64,000 nt of DNA from Dactylorhiza incarnata (taxonomy: Eukaryota; Streptophyta; Magnoliopsida; Asparagales; Orchidaceae): NCBI GenBank assembly GCA_033032865.1, contig JAWHQI010000009.1, positions 12,790,001 to 12,854,000 of the forward strand, read 5' to 3'. Of the stretch, positions 9,725-21,202 are shown one piece after another. The notes beneath the pieces are model-generated. The model was not told the origin of the DNA and did no database searches. It was given only the letters and a program-made list of their open reading frames with translations. The translations under genes and the position numbers were made by a program. How positions within the stretch are numbered: the first letter of the stretch is position 1; each line of letters opens with the position of its first letter.

Positions 9725-12700
9725 ATGGGATCTAGTGGAATGGATTCTCCTACTATCTCTACAGGTATTACCCCGGCTCCTCTCTCTACCGGTGTTGCCC
9801 CGGCTCTCTCTAGTGGTCCTTCTTCATCGCTTTTTTACCGTGGAACCACCGATCACAATACCTCTCAGATCACTACTCTCCGACTCGATGAATCCAATTA
9901 CCTCTCATGGTCCCGTTCCATCACCCTGGCGCTGAAAAGTCGGCGTCTCTTTGGCTATGTCTCCGGCCACCTGAAGGAACCTGACAGGACTTCTCCTGAA
10001 TGGCAGCAGTGGGAGTCCGAGAATTCCTTGGTTATGTCCTGGCTCACCAACTCCATGCAAGAGTCCATTGCCCGCAACTACCTCTTTCTTGATAGTGCTG
10101 CTGATATTTGGCGTCGTGCGGAGTCCACCTACTCCCGTCGTGGCAATGCGGGTCAGATCTTTCAGCTACGCCGCCGGATTAGCTTACTCCGACAGGGTGA
10201 CCGCCCTCCTTCAGCGTATTACTTGGAGTTCACGCAACTTTACCAGGAGTATGATCACTTTGATCCCCTTGTGTTTGTTAGTCCTATTGACGAGGCGATG
10301 GTTCGGGCCAGAGATGATCGCAATCGCATATTTGAGTTTCTTCATGGATTGCATCGCGACTTCGATCAGATCAGTGTTCAGATTCTCGGGCGACCGTTGA
10401 TTCCTTCCCTTTCTGAGGTCTACAGCATAGTGCAGCAGGAGTTTGATCGTCGTCAGACTCTTCTACCTGACCCTCTGCCAGAGAGCTCTGCTCTGGCTGC
10501 TTCTACCCCCTCCCTTCTTGGCACTCGTCCATTCCGTGATCTCAAGTTGAGGAGCTCAGATAAGGATCATCTTGTATGTGATTATTGTGGCAAGAATCGC
10601 CATACACGGGATACATGCTTCAAGCTTCACGGGTTCCCTACCCCAAGAGGGGGTGCTTCGCTTCGTGGTGGTCGTGGTGCTGGACGCTCCTCGGGTCGTC
10701 ATGCTACTCCTCGTGCGGCCCATCTTACTGATGCTACTGCTGATGCATCTCATGGATACTCTGGTACTGATGTCTGTGCTACACCTGGTGGCTTCACGGC
10801 AGATGAGATGCTAGCTCTGAGACGCATGATGCAGGGTCTTTCTACGGAGCCTTCTGCCTCCTCCTCCTACGCTCATACAGGTCTGCCAGGTGCTCATTCT
10901 GCTGTTTCTTCCTCCTCCACCCAATGGGTCATTGACTCTGGGGCCACGGATCATATGACCGGGTCCTCTACAGGTTTTGTTTCCTATACTCCTCTTTCTG
11001 GGCGTGATAAGGTGAGTATTGCAGATGGTTCCCTTTCCTCCATTGCTGGAAAGGGAACCATACCCTGCTCCTCCCTCACCTTGTCCTCTGTCCTTCATGT
11101 GCCTACCTTTACTCGTAATCTACTTTCCATTAGTCATTTGACCAACTCCATGAATTGCTCTGTGACCTTTCTTCCGTCTTCTTGTGTGTTTCAGGACCTG
11201 ACGACGGGGAAGGTGATTGGCTCTGGTAGCATGGTGAATGGTCTCTATGTGCTTGACTCTGGCGGCGCTGATTCTTCCCCTCTAGCTCTTCATTCCAGCA
11301 CTGTTCACCCTCTCTACTCCTGGCATTGTCGCCTGGGACATCCATCTCTTTCTGTTATGAAACTGTTATTTCCTGCTTTTCCTGCTACTATTTTGGAATC
11401 TTTTGTGTGTGATGTCTGTAGTGTCAACAAACATCATCGTACTTCATTTAAACATGTATCTTTGCCAAGTTCTATTCCATTTGCTGTTATTCATACTGAT
11501 ATCTGGGGCCCATGTTTGCTCCATTCTATTTCTGGGTGTACGTGGTTTATTACTCTCATTGATTGCTTCTCGCGCACCACATGGTTATATTTGATACGTC
11601 GCAAAAGTGATGCGTTCTCCGTTTTTCGACAATTCCATGCCATGATCGCCACCCAATTTCAGTCCAAAATTCAAATTCTTCGCAGTGACAATGGCCGGGA
11701 ATACATGGATTCTCAGTTTGAGCGCTACCTGGCTGACCACGGTATCTTACACCAGACTACCTGTGCGTATTCCCCGGCTCAAAATGGTGTTGTTGAGCGG
11801 AAAAATCGCCACTTGTTGGAGGTTGCTCGCTGCCTCTTGTCCGCCATGCATCTCCCAAAATTCTATTGGGGAGATGCGGTTCTCACTGCCGCTTACCTCA
11901 TCAACCGTATGCCCACACGTGTCCTCGGGAACTCTACCCCTTTGGACACGCTGGGGGTGACTCCCACCCACCTTCCTCCTAAAGTGTTTGGCTGTGTTTG
12001 CTTTGTTCACATCCATCACCCTCGTCCGTCCAAGCTTGATCCGCGTGCCCTCAAGTGTGTATTTATTGGGTACTCTCCTACGCAAAAGGGTTACAAGTGT
12101 TTTCATCCACCTACGAGAAAGGTGTTTGTTAGCATGGATGTCACTTTCCGTGAATCCGAATCGTATTACCCTTTCTCCTCTTCCACACCATCGGGTGTTC
12201 CCTCAGTCTCTTTGCCCATACCTCCACCGTATCCCTCACTTCAGGGGGAGACTTTACCAATGGAAGTGAGTTCTGCTATTCCAGTGGAGGTGGGCTCTTT
12301 TCCTATGTCTCCTCCTGTTTCTCTGGACTCTTCCTCCGCTATGCCTCCACCTCCGACTCTGCAGGTCTATACTCGGCGTGCAAAGGGGACAAGCACACAA
12401 GAGCCTGCTATGTTACCAGAACAGTCAGTGGATCCTGACTCAGGGCCTTCTGATTTACCGATTGCCCTTCGAAAAGGTATTCGGTCTTGTACCCGCCATC
12501 CTCTCTCTAATTATGTATCTTATGATTCTCTATCTACCTCCTATAAGGCCTTTGTCTCCTCTCTTGCTACTTCTTCTATACCTATGTCATGGCAACAGGC
12601 TCTTGAGGTTCCTGTGTGGCGTGAGGCGATGGTTGAGGAAATGAAGGCTCTGGAGAAGAACCATACATGGGATCTAGTCTCTCTTCCCTATGGAAAGAAA

Positions 12701-14116
12701 CCTGTTGGGTGCAAGTGGGTGTTCTCTGTGAAACAGAATCCACAAGGGATTGTTGAGAGATGCAAGACACGGTTGGTTGCAAGGGGTTATACCCAAACCC
12801 AGGGCATTGATTATCAGGAGACATTTGCCCCGGTTGCTAAAATGAATACCATCAGGGTATTGGTTTCCGTTGCTGTTTGCAAAAATTGGGATCTTCTGCA
12901 GCTTGATGTAAAGAATGCCTTTCTCCATGGTGACTTGGAAGAGGAGGTCTATATGTCTATTCCTCCAGGTCTCACTCCGGCTGGTGCTTCCGGGAAAGTT
13001 TGTAGATTGTTGAAGGCTCTATACGGACTAAAGCAGTCCCCAAGAGCATGGTTTGGCCGGTTCCACAAGGCGATGGTGTCGTTTGGATATTCTCAGAGCA
13101 ATGCTGACCATACGTTGTTCATCAAACGTAGGCTTGGGAACATCACTGTTCTTATTGTGTATGTTGATGACATTGTCATAACTGGTGATGATCATGAAGA
13201 AATTCAGAACCTAAAGCTGAAGCTTGCCAAAGAGTTTGAGGTCAAGGATCTAGGAAAGCTCAAGTACTTCTTGGGAATTGAAGTTGCTAGATCAAAGCAG
13301 GGGATCTTTCTCTCTCAGCAGAAATATACGTTAGATCTTCTTGAGAAGATGGGGATGAGCGGATGCAGACCGGCTGATACTCCGATTGAGGCAAATCACC
13401 GATTGGGGCGTGATGATGGAGTGGCGATTGAGGACATTTCAGGGTTCCAAAGGTTAGTGGGGAGGCTGATATATCTTTCTCATACTCGTCCGGATATTTC
13501 CTATGCTGTGAGTGTTGTGAGTCAGTACATGCATGCCCCAAAGACACGACACATGGATGCAGCACACAGAATTCTTCGGTACCTCAAGTCCTCACCAGGA
13601 AGGGGAATCCTGTTTTCCCCGAGTACTGATCTCAAGATTGAAGTTTATACTGATGCTGACTGGGCCGGGTCAGTGGATGATAGGCGATCCACTTCTGGAT
13701 ACTGTTCTTTTGTTGGAGGTAACCTTGTCACTTGGAGGAGCAAGAAGCAACAGGTTGTGGCACGGTCTAGTGCCGAGGCTGAGTTTAGAGCTATGGCCCA
13801 TGGGGTCTGTGAAGGCTTATGGCTTCGGGCCCTATTGAGCGACCTTGGTCTTGTTGAAGAAGGACCCATCCGTCTATATTGTGACAATAAGTCTGCCATT
13901 AGTATCGCTCACAACCCGGTTCAACATGACCGGACGAAACACATTGAGGTGGATCGACACTTCATCAAGGAGAATATTGAAAGGGGAATCATTTGTACTC
14001 CGTTTGTGCCCTCCAACGGGCAACTTGCTGACATTCTCACCAAAGGGTTGTGTGTAAATTCCTTTGACCAGATTGTGAACAAGTTGGGCATGTTCAATAT
14101 CACTCGCCCAACTTGA
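9725..14116 (+). CDS. gag-pol: Ty1/copia Gag-Pol polyprotein, intact (1463 aa)
   Basis: The polyprotein makes the particle and the enzymes for reverse transcription and integration. The frame is open from about 9653, but the first ATG in frame is at 9725 in a strong context (GCCATGG), so I start there. Order: gag with LRLDESNYLSWS near residue 45; CCHC knuckle CDYCGKNRHTRDTC near 285; aspartic protease WVIDSGATDHMT near 400; pre-integrase HCRLGHPSL and CDVCSVNKHHR near 530-570; integrase core with HTDIWGP (590), LRSDNGREY (652) and NGVVERKN (690); reverse transcriptase with YVDDIVITG near 1145; RNase H with YTDADWAGS near 1307 and SSAEAEF. Protease precedes integrase, which precedes RT, the Ty1/copia order. 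No stop or frameshift interrupts it. The stop codon overlaps the purine tract. Confidence 0.95.
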   Translation: MGSSGMDSPTISTGITPAPLSTGVAPALSSGPSSSLFYRGTTDHNTSQITTLRLDESNYLSWSRSITLALKSRRLFGYVSGHLKEPDRTSPEWQQWESENSLVMSWLTNSMQESIARNYLFLDSAADIWRRAESTYSRRGNAGQIFQLRRRISLLRQGDRPPSAYYLEFTQLYQEYDHFDPLVFVSPIDEAMVRARDDRNRIFEFLHGLHRDFDQISVQILGRPLIPSLSEVYSIVQQEFDRRQTLLPDPLPESSALAASTPSLLGTRPFRDLKLRSSDKDHLVCDYCGKNRHTRDTCFKLHGFPTPRGGASLRGGRGAGRSSGRHATPRAAHLTDATADASHGYSGTDVCATPGGFTADEMLALRRMMQGLSTEPSASSSYAHTGLPGAHSAVSSSSTQWVIDSGATDHMTGSSTGFVSYTPLSGRDKVSIADGSLSSIAGKGTIPCSSLTLSSVLHVPTFTRNLLSISHLTNSMNCSVTFLPSSCVFQDLTTGKVIGSGSMVNGLYVLDSGGADSSPLALHSSTVHPLYSWHCRLGHPSLSVMKLLFPAFPATILESFVCDVCSVNKHHRTSFKHVSLPSSIPFAVIHTDIWGPCLLHSISGCTWFITLIDCFSRTTWLYLIRRKSDAFSVFRQFHAMIATQFQSKIQILRSDNGREYMDSQFERYLADHGILHQTTCAYSPAQNGVVERKNRHLLEVARCLLSAMHLPKFYWGDAVLTAAYLINRMPTRVLGNSTPLDTLGVTPTHLPPKVFGCVCFVHIHHPRPSKLDPRALKCVFIGYSPTQKGYKCFHPPTRKVFVSMDVTFRESESYYPFSSSTPSGVPSVSLPIPPPYPSLQGETLPMEVSSAIPVEVGSFPMSPPVSLDSSSAMPPPPTLQVYTRRAKGTSTQEPAMLPEQSVDPDSGPSDLPIALRKGIRSCTRHPLSNYVSYDSLSTSYKAFVSSLATSSIPMSWQQALEVPVWREAMVEEMKALEKNHTWDLVSLPYGKKPVGCKWVFSVKQNPQGIVERCKTRLVARGYTQTQGIDYQETFAPVAKMNTIRVLVSVAVCKNWDLLQLDVKNAFLHGDLEEEVYMSIPPGLTPAGASGKVCRLLKALYGLKQSPRAWFGRFHKAMVSFGYSQSNADHTLFIKRRLGNITVLIVYVDDIVITGDDHEEIQNLKLKLAKEFEVKDLGKLKYFLGIEVARSKQGIFLSQQKYTLDLLEKMGMSGCRPADTPIEANHRLGRDDGVAIEDISGFQRLVGRLIYLSHTRPDISYAVSVVSQYMHAPKTRHMDAAHRILRYLKSSPGRGILFSPSTDLKIEVYTDADWAGSVDDRRSTSGYCSFVGGNLVTWRSKKQQVVARSSAEAEFRAMAHGVCEGLWLRALLSDLGLVEEGPIRLYCDNKSAISIAHNPVQHDRTKHIEVDRHFIKENIERGIICTPFVPSNGQLADILTKGLCVNSFDQIVNKLGMFNITRPT

Positions 14117-14123
14117 GGGGGAG
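14110..14123 (+). other. Polypurine tract of the intact copia element
   Basis: AACTTGAGGGGGAG directly precedes the 3' LTR start TGTTAGC and primes plus-strand synthesis in this class. The polyprotein stop TGA lies inside it. Confidence 0.85.
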
Positions 14124-14241
14124 TGTTAGCATTATTAGGGTGTGCTGTTAGCATTATTAGGATGTGCTATTAGCATTTGTATTCCTCCTCTATATATAGA
14201 GGAGCCTCTCTTATTGAATAAAGTTTTTTTTGCTCGTAACA
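14124..14241 (+). repeat. 3' LTR of the intact copia element
   Basis: Same length as the 5' LTR with a single visible difference. Followed by TSD copy AACAT at 14242-14246. Confidence 0.95.
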
Positions 14242-14479
14242 AACATCGTCGCGTGCGTATATTAATTAGAATTTACAATTAAGTACACAATACAAATTAA
14301 TGCTGATTAATGAGGAAAGATAACACATCCTATTACCTATTAAACTTGCCGGCGCCACAGAGGATGCAAACCCCCTACTCTCCTGGCTTAAATATCACTA
14401 GGTATTTGTCATGAGCCCATGTAGGGGGAGACGAAGCGTGACCGTGAACGCCGTGTATCTTTCTCTTAAATTATATTTT

Positions 14480-14849
14480 TACTTTCTCGCATTGTTATCT
14501 TTCCGCGCTTTTTTTAGCTACTTGCATCATGTAGCCTGGGTTAGAGGCATTTTGTAAGTTTGTGAAACTTTTCCCTCTTACTATATATATGTGAGGAGGG
14601 TGGACTTATATGGTGGAATGAATGAAACCTAATTCTCTTCTCTTGAATCTTCAACTTTTCCTCTCATCTTCCTATGCTAGGGTTAGGGTTGAGCAAGACT
14701 CCCCTCTCTCCTCCTCTCTCGGGTGAGCTTGGCTCCTGTTGTATCTTCCCCCATTGGGAAGACTAGGTCAAGGAAGGATCAGGACAATCTTCTCCGAGAC
14801 ATCTCCCTCTTAAGACCGCACATCTGCTCTCAATTGGAAGCTCACAACA
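14480..14849 (+). repeat. Probable 5' LTR (3' part) of the second gag-only element
   Basis: Ends with ACAACA three bases before a tRNA-Met-type primer site. The stretch GCTAGGGTTAGGGTTGAGCA and the following CT-rich part resemble the LTR of element A at 33500-33660. The 5' boundary is uncertain. No second-copy alignment could be made with 21951 onward. Confidence 0.45.
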
Positions 14850-15444
14850 TCTTGGTATTAGAGCCTCCTTTCTCCTCTGGCCGCTGCATCCCAATCGATT
14901 TTGCGCGTAAACCGGAACCTCAACAAACAGATAAATCCTCTCTGTCATTTCCCCCTTCCAACAACACTCATCCCTGTGGACGAGCCCTGCACGACACATA
15001 TCCGCCGCATCGTTCTCCGATTGCACCCTCGGCCACTCTCGTCCTCGATCAGACTCAGATATCCCGAGCAACTTAGCCCTTCCTACAACGATTCCAACGA
15101 CGACCGCCGACCCTGTGCGTCCCCCGACAACCTGCGACAACTCTAGCAGGTCGACGACTTTAGCGCATGTAGACTCCACCCCGACAGCGATGAATCCGCC
15201 GACCAATCGGCCGACGACCCCAGCGGCGTCTACCTGACTCGACTCCAACTGTTTTCCCCTTCTCTAGCAAGCCGACCAGCCCACAACTACCTTCTACGAG
15301 CCTTCTGGTCATCCCACACCGCTGCTCCGCTACTCCCACGGCCGCCCGAGTGCCTAGCACTCAAAATTGGACCTTCCAGCCCTCTACCTCCACTTCTACC
15401 CACTTCTACCACCTCCGGACAGCCCCTAAGCGCCTTTTGTGACC

Positions 15445-16394
15445 ATGGAGGAGAGTGGTCTTACTCTCGCTCAGATTATGGAGGCCATGCAAAAACTGAT
15501 TGTCTTTCAAGATCAACAACAAACCTCACTCGCGGCTCTGTCTGCCCACATAGATGGTTTGCATCTTGCACGCCCCATTCAACCATCACACCGCCCATGA
15601 CGAGTTCCAATCAGGGTGAGTCGTTGTTCGTCATGCCCTCCAATTCCCACATGTATTGGTCCACGGGAGGCAATGTTCAGCGTTACGTGAAGTTGAATTC
15701 CCCCCTGTTTGATGGCAAGAGCGATCCCCTGGCATGGATCACACACTGTGAGCAATTCTTCGCCAACCAGCTCACATCATTGGAGGATTGAATCTGATTG
15801 GCTTCCTTCCACCTCTTGGTCTCGACACAATTATGGTAAGCCCAACTAGCGCGGGAGACACCTAATTTAAATTGTACGATCTTCAAGCATTCCTATAATA
15901 TGCGCTTCGGCTCACCTCTGCGGCAATCCCTTGGGCGACCTCGTCACTCAAGCAATCAGGGCCCCTAGATGATCACATGGAGAGTTTTCAGATGTTACTT
16001 GCATGTGTTTGTTCTATATTGCCAGAACATCAGGTGCCTATCTTCATTGCCATCCTGCATGATCAGTTGCGCCTTGATGTTAAATTCCATGCCCTGTAGG
16101 ACCTTAACACAGTCATGAGCCTAGCCCATATCTGTGAGAAATGTCTCCTTATAGACAATCCGTATGGCAACCGCCACAACGGGAACGGGGGCAGCCGGCA
16201 AGGGGACACCCCACTTCCTATCCCGACAGTTCTTCCCCACCACTAAAGGGTAAGGAATTCAGCGGCAACCAACCATCAAGCGCCTATCACAAGCATAGAT
16301 AGCAAAACAACGTACACACGGGCTTTGTTTCAACTACGACGAACCATATTCTGCCCGACACATGCACAAACATCTTTTTGGCTAGAGGTGGATG
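15445..16394 (+). pseudogene. gag: Ty3-type gag, decayed, of the second gag-only element
   Basis: ATG at 15445 opens a 51-residue frame with the coiled N-terminus LTLAQIMEAMQKL and stops at 15598-15600. Another frame (15597-15791) carries the capsid start SPLFDGKSDPLAWITHCEQFF and then stops. Near 16313-16394 a third remnant reads LCFNYDEPYSARH, a zinc knuckle in which the second Cys has become Tyr and the last Cys is lost, followed by an acidic stretch that resumes at 21860. Several stops and frameshifts make it non-functional. It is homologous in layout to the gag at 4348-5327. Confidence 0.75.
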
Positions 16395-17050
16395 TGTTGG
16401 AAGCGAAGCAGTGGACACAAACAAGCAAAGGAGCAAAACAACTTCTCTATTATATTAATAAGAAAAAGGTTACAAAATCAATACAACTTGTCTTGTCTTT
16501 TACAACAACACCACATATAACAAAACACTTGAGCACGCAAAAATTCTGTCCGCGAAGATGCAGTAAGCAAGCTCTGCAGTTCGTAGCTTTGCTGGAGGTC
16601 GCCAACCAAGTTCGCCAGATCGTTGCTTTTCTAAGCTGATCGCAACTTTTCTTCTGACCGCCCAGCTCAGACCGCCACTTCAAGTTGAGACCGCGAGATG
16701 GGAGATCGCTGCTGCCTATTGTTCACGCGCTTCTTTTCTTCCGGTCTCAAATTTGCTGACCGCTCCTTTCAAAAGTGCTATTGCTGAAACTGCTGTTTCT
16801 CTCTGTTCATGCAAACCGAAACTGCCTATATATAGGCTCTGCCAACAAAAGGGAGAGAGACATGTGGCAGAGAGAGAAAAAAAAAGACACTCCACCCCAA
16901 TCTTCCTATTTCCGTGATAAGCGGCTGCACCTTTACGCCATAATAATATATATATACATATTATATATATATATAGTCTCCCATTAATGCAGGACATTCC
17001 TCCAACGTAACGCCAATGACTTCGGTCAACTTGCAACAGTTACGCCAACA
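16395..17050 (-). repeat. 3' LTR of the minus-strand copia element
   Basis: Partner of 21203-21859. In element sense the TATA-like run ATATATAT lies near 16960-16975, and the sequence ends at TSD GGATG. Confidence 0.92.
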
Positions 17051-17068
17051 AACTCCCCCTCAAACACG
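17051..17068 (-). other. Polypurine tract of the minus-strand copia element
   Basis: On the minus strand TGTTTGAGGGGGAGTTTG directly precedes the 3' LTR start TGTTGGCG. Confidence 0.8.
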
Positions 17069-20000
17069 GCAGCACATGCCGAGTTTGCCTTTGAGCTTCT
17101 CGAACGTCTCCACCTTCAAAGTCTTGGTAAATATGCCCGCCATCTGCTCTCCTGTGGGGCAGTAAACCAACTCCACCACCTTTTGCTGCACTTGCTCACG
17201 AAGAAAGTGATACTTCGTTTCAATGTGTTTGCTACGCCCATGCAGCACATGATTCTTTGCTAGCTGAATCGCAGACATGTTATCAACATACACCGTCACA
17301 GGAACATCTTGTGGATGGTGCAACTCCTGCAGGAGATTCCTGAGCCAAATTGCTTGACAAGCACAGGCCGCCGCAGCGATGTACTCAGCTTCACATGTTG
17401 ATAAGGCAATCGTTGCCTGCTTCTTTGAACTCCATGAGAAAACAGCTGTTCCCACATGAAAAACATACCCGGAAGTGCTCTTCCGATCATTAACATCTCC
17501 ACCATAATCACTGTCGGTGTACCCGACCAGCATCAACTCTTCTGCAGTAGAGTACAACAGACCATGATCTCTCGTCCCATTCACATACCTCAAGATCCTC
17601 TTCGCTGCAGTGAAGTGATCTTGCTTCGGCTCCTCCATGTATCTGCTGACCACTCCAACAACATACATGATATCAGGTCTAGTGAAAGTCAGGTATCGTA
17701 GACTTCCTACTAAACTTTTGAACATAGTTGAGTCATCCGCTTCATCCTTCGAGTCCTTCCTTAGTTTCACTCCCGGATCTGCAGGAGTGGAGATAGCCTT
17801 GCTATTCTCCATCCGGAATTTCTTCAGTATCTCCTCCGCATACTTCTTCTGCGAGATGAAGATCCCTTCCTTCTTCTGCTGCACCTCTATGCCCAAGAAG
17901 TAATTGAGTTCGCCCAGATCAGTCATCTCGAACTCCTTCTTCATTGTTTTCTTGAACTCTTCAAACATCAGAGGGTTGTTGCCAGTAAATATCATGTCGT
18001 CCACGTACAGACACACGACCATGATATCTCCATTCTTCTCCGCCTTCGTGTAGAGTGCATACTCATACGGGCTCTTCATATACCCGTTCTTCTGAAAGTA
18101 TGCATCTATCATTTCATTCCATACTCGAGGCGCTTGCTTCAACCCATATAACGCCTTCTTCAACTTGTAAACTTTCTTCTCTTGACCTTTCATTTCATAT
18201 CCAGGCGGCTGCTGGACGTACACCTCTTCTTCCAGGTAACCATTCAGAAAAGCGGACTTGACGTCCATCTGACAGATCTTCCACTTATATTGAGCTGCAA
18301 GTGCGATGATCAACCTGATGGTGTCAATCCGAGCTACTGGAGCAAAGACCTCGTCGTAGTCCACACCTTGGACTTGTTTGTAGCCTTTCGCGACGAGTCT
18401 TGCCTTGTGCTTCTCCACTTCTCCTTCCTTGTTCGTCTTCACTCGATACACCCATTTCACACCAATGGGCTTGTGACCTGCTGGCAGAGTGACCAACACC
18501 CAAGTATCATTCTTCTTAATGGATGTTATCTCTTCATCCATTGCCTTCCTCCAAGTCTTCTCTTGAGCAGCTTCTTCATATGAATATGGCTCGCAATCTG
18601 CTAAGAGACAATGTAAAGAAAAGTTAGCATGTGTCGGCTCCGTCTCCTCGTAGATCTCCTCCAACCTTCTCATCCTAGGTTGAGATCTCTCAGAGCTGCT
18701 CCTGCTAGTGCTTGCTCCACTAGAGTAGGGTGTAGAGACTCCCCCTGAATCTCTGCTTGGTGTTGACGGTGGTTCATCTCCACCATCCTCAGCTTCAGCC
18801 TCATGACCACCTTCTTCATCATCGTCGTCAAAGAACATTCCTTTGACGCTTCTCTCTTTCTTATCCCAACTCCAGTTGCTGTCTTCTTCAAATATGACAT
18901 CTCGCGAGATGACCGCCTTCTTCGTCACTGGATTGTATAACTTGTAAGCCTTGCTCATCGGAGCATAGCCCACAAATATACACTTCTCGCTCTTATCATC
19001 CAGCTTCTTCCTCTTCTGGTCAGGAATGTGAGCATATGCTACACATCCAAATATTCTCAAGTGTTGCACACTTGGCTTCCATCCACTCCAAGCCTCATAT
19101 GGAGTCTTGAACTTCACACTCTTAGTAGGACATCTGTTTAGCAAGTACACAGCCCATTGTACTGCCTCAGCCCAGAACACCTTTGGCAACTTCTTGCCCT
19201 TCACCATACTCCTTGCCATATTCAGAATCGTTAGATTCTTTCTCTCCGCAACTCCGTTCTGTTGAGGCGAGTAAGCAGCAGTCAACTGATGAGCAATTCC
19301 ATGCTCCTTGCAGAAAACATCAAATAGTTTTGAGGTGTACTCCCCACCTCTATCAGTTCTGAGCACCTTCAGAAACTGCCCACTTTCTTTCTCAGCCATC
19401 GCCTTAAACTCCTTGAACTTGTCAAGGGCCTCAGACTTCTCTTTCAAGAAGTATACCCAACACTTCCGACTGAAGTCGTCAGCGAAAGTGATGTAGTATC
19501 TGCTTCCGCCAACTGAGGCAATATCAAACGGACCAGCAATGTCCGAATGAACAAGTTCAAGCTGTCTCCTTGCTCTTCGAGACTTGCCACCTTCAAACGT
19601 CTGTCGCTTCTGCTTTCTCTTCGTGCAAGCTTCACAAATCTTCTGTGGTGGTAAGATCATAGGCAGACCTTCCACCATCTTAGAGTGAGATAGAAGCTTC
19701 AGACCACTGAAGCCTAAGTGACCCATTCTATGATGCCACAGCCAAGCTTCTTCTTCATCAGTCGTTGCAAGACAAGCAGCCTCCTCAGCATCCATCTTCA
19801 ATGTAAAGAGACGATTCGTCGTCATCTTCACCTTCACAACCTCTCTTCCTATTTGGTTCCGCATGATCAACGTTCCATCCTTCAGTTGGATGCAGTAGCC
19901 TTTCTCCACTAGTTGTCCAAGGCTTAAGATGTTACTCTTCAAGCCGGGGACATAAAATACATCTCCGATGTGCACCTTCTCACCATTTAAGGTGACCACT

Positions 20001-21143
20001 ATCACTCCTTTTTCCTTCCACAGAGATCTTCGAAGCATCACCAAAACTAACCTCACCGCCACATGGTTCGAGGTTAGTAAACAGCTCCTTCTCACCACAC
20101 ATATGGTTGCTGGCACCTGTGTCCAAGTACCATACTTCATTCCTTCCTCCTTCAGCTCCTCTGTAAGTCAAGAACATCATTGGGTCTCCACCAGTGTTGC
20201 TTGTTTCTGCATAGTGGTTGGCCTCTTCTCTCTTCCTCGGAGCCCAACAGTCATAGCTCATGTGTCCAAACTTGTTACAGTTGTAACATTGGACTTGGGC
20301 CATACCACCACGACCTCTTCCTCTTCCTTCTTGCCAACCTCCTTGAGGTTGCTCCGCCTCTCTCTGGAAATTTTGGTTCCTTCCTTGATCTCTACCTCCT
20401 CTTCTACCTCTGCCTCTGCCTTGGTGACCTCGGCCACGCTGCCCGCCTCCTCTTCCAGAGCTCTCTCCAAAATTCAACTGAGTCTGGAGTGCTTTTCCCA
20501 AGCCACTCTCCTCTTCATCATCTTGCAGCATCCTATACTCATGGGCTTGCAAAGAGCTTACGAGCTCGTCAACGACCATCAATGTGAGGTCCTTCGACTC
20601 TTCGATCGCCACCACTATATGACGGAACTTCTTGGACATAGATCTCAACAACTTCTCCATAAGGCTCACATCATCGATCGTCTCCCCATTGCGCTTCATC
20701 TCATTTGTGAGCGTCCGCAGACGGGTCACATAGTCACCGACCTTCTCAGAACTTTGCATCTTCAGGACTTCATACTCTGCCCGGAGAGATTGCAGCTTCA
20801 CCTTCTTTGCCTTGTCAACTCCTTGCATGGAGCGTTGCAAGATCTCCCATGCTTCTTTAGAAGTTCTAGCTTCCGAGATCTTCTCAAAGGTCGCTTCGTT
20901 AACCCCTTGATATAACAAGAACAAAGCCTTCTTGTCTTTCTTCCCTGCCTCTCTCAGTGTCGTCTTCTGCGCGTTAGTCAACGCCGCCTCTTGTTCAGTA
21001 GTTTGCTCTACGTATCCATCTTCAACTATCTCCCACAGCTCCTTTGATGCGAGTAACACTCTCATCTGGATGCTCCAGTTCCCATAATTTGTTTTTGTCA
21101 ACTTGGGAACTTGCCCCGGCATGGCTCCACCCGTCTCCATCAC
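17060..21143 (-). pseudogene. gag-pol: Ty1/copia Gag-Pol polyprotein, one frameshift
   Basis: Gag frame 21143-19980 (387 aa): capsid with TKTNYGNWSIQMRVLL near residue 16, an RG-rich linker near 230-290, CCHC knuckle CYNCNKFGHMSYDC near 300, and protease [13 protein letters not shown] near 340. The pol frame runs on to 17060: pre-integrase HHRMGHLGF and [11 protein letters not shown], integrase [18 protein letters not shown] and [10 protein letters not shown] with [11 protein letters not shown], and RNase H with [18 protein letters not shown]. The frames join at a homopolymer at 20009-20013 (+ strand TTTTT), where one base too many shifts GKG into GKR. Apart from this I see no stop. A true mutation or a sequencing error would look the same. 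Confidence 0.9.
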
Positions 21144-21189
21144 TTCTACACCTCAAACCTTCCGAGTCACCGCAAAGGTTTGCAACCTC

Positions 21190-21202
21190 CCTTTGATACC
21201 AC
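21190..21202 (-). other. Primer-binding site of the minus-strand copia element
   Basis: On the minus strand the 5' LTR end CAACA is followed by GTGGTATCAAAGG. TGGTATCA matches the initiator tRNA-Met complement, with a variant 3' half. Confidence 0.75.

Larger units (their letters stand above)
9161..14241 (+). mobile_element. Intact young Ty1/copia retrotransposon with 118-bp LTRs
   Basis: LTRs of 118 bp at 9161-9278 and 14124-14241 differ at one position by eye (TGTTAAC versus TGTTAGC). The TSD AACAT is at 9156-9160 and 14242-14246. The primer-binding site TGGTATCAGAGC abuts the 5' LTR, a purine tract abuts the 3' LTR, and a single uninterrupted polyprotein frame lies between. All parts required for autonomous movement are present, so this element is recent and may be competent (inference). 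The lineage cannot be fixed without a phylogeny. Confidence 0.95.

Noticed and set aside
14247..14480. Possible PP2C upstream exon
   Set aside because: No PP2C motif in any frame and no matching splice phase.
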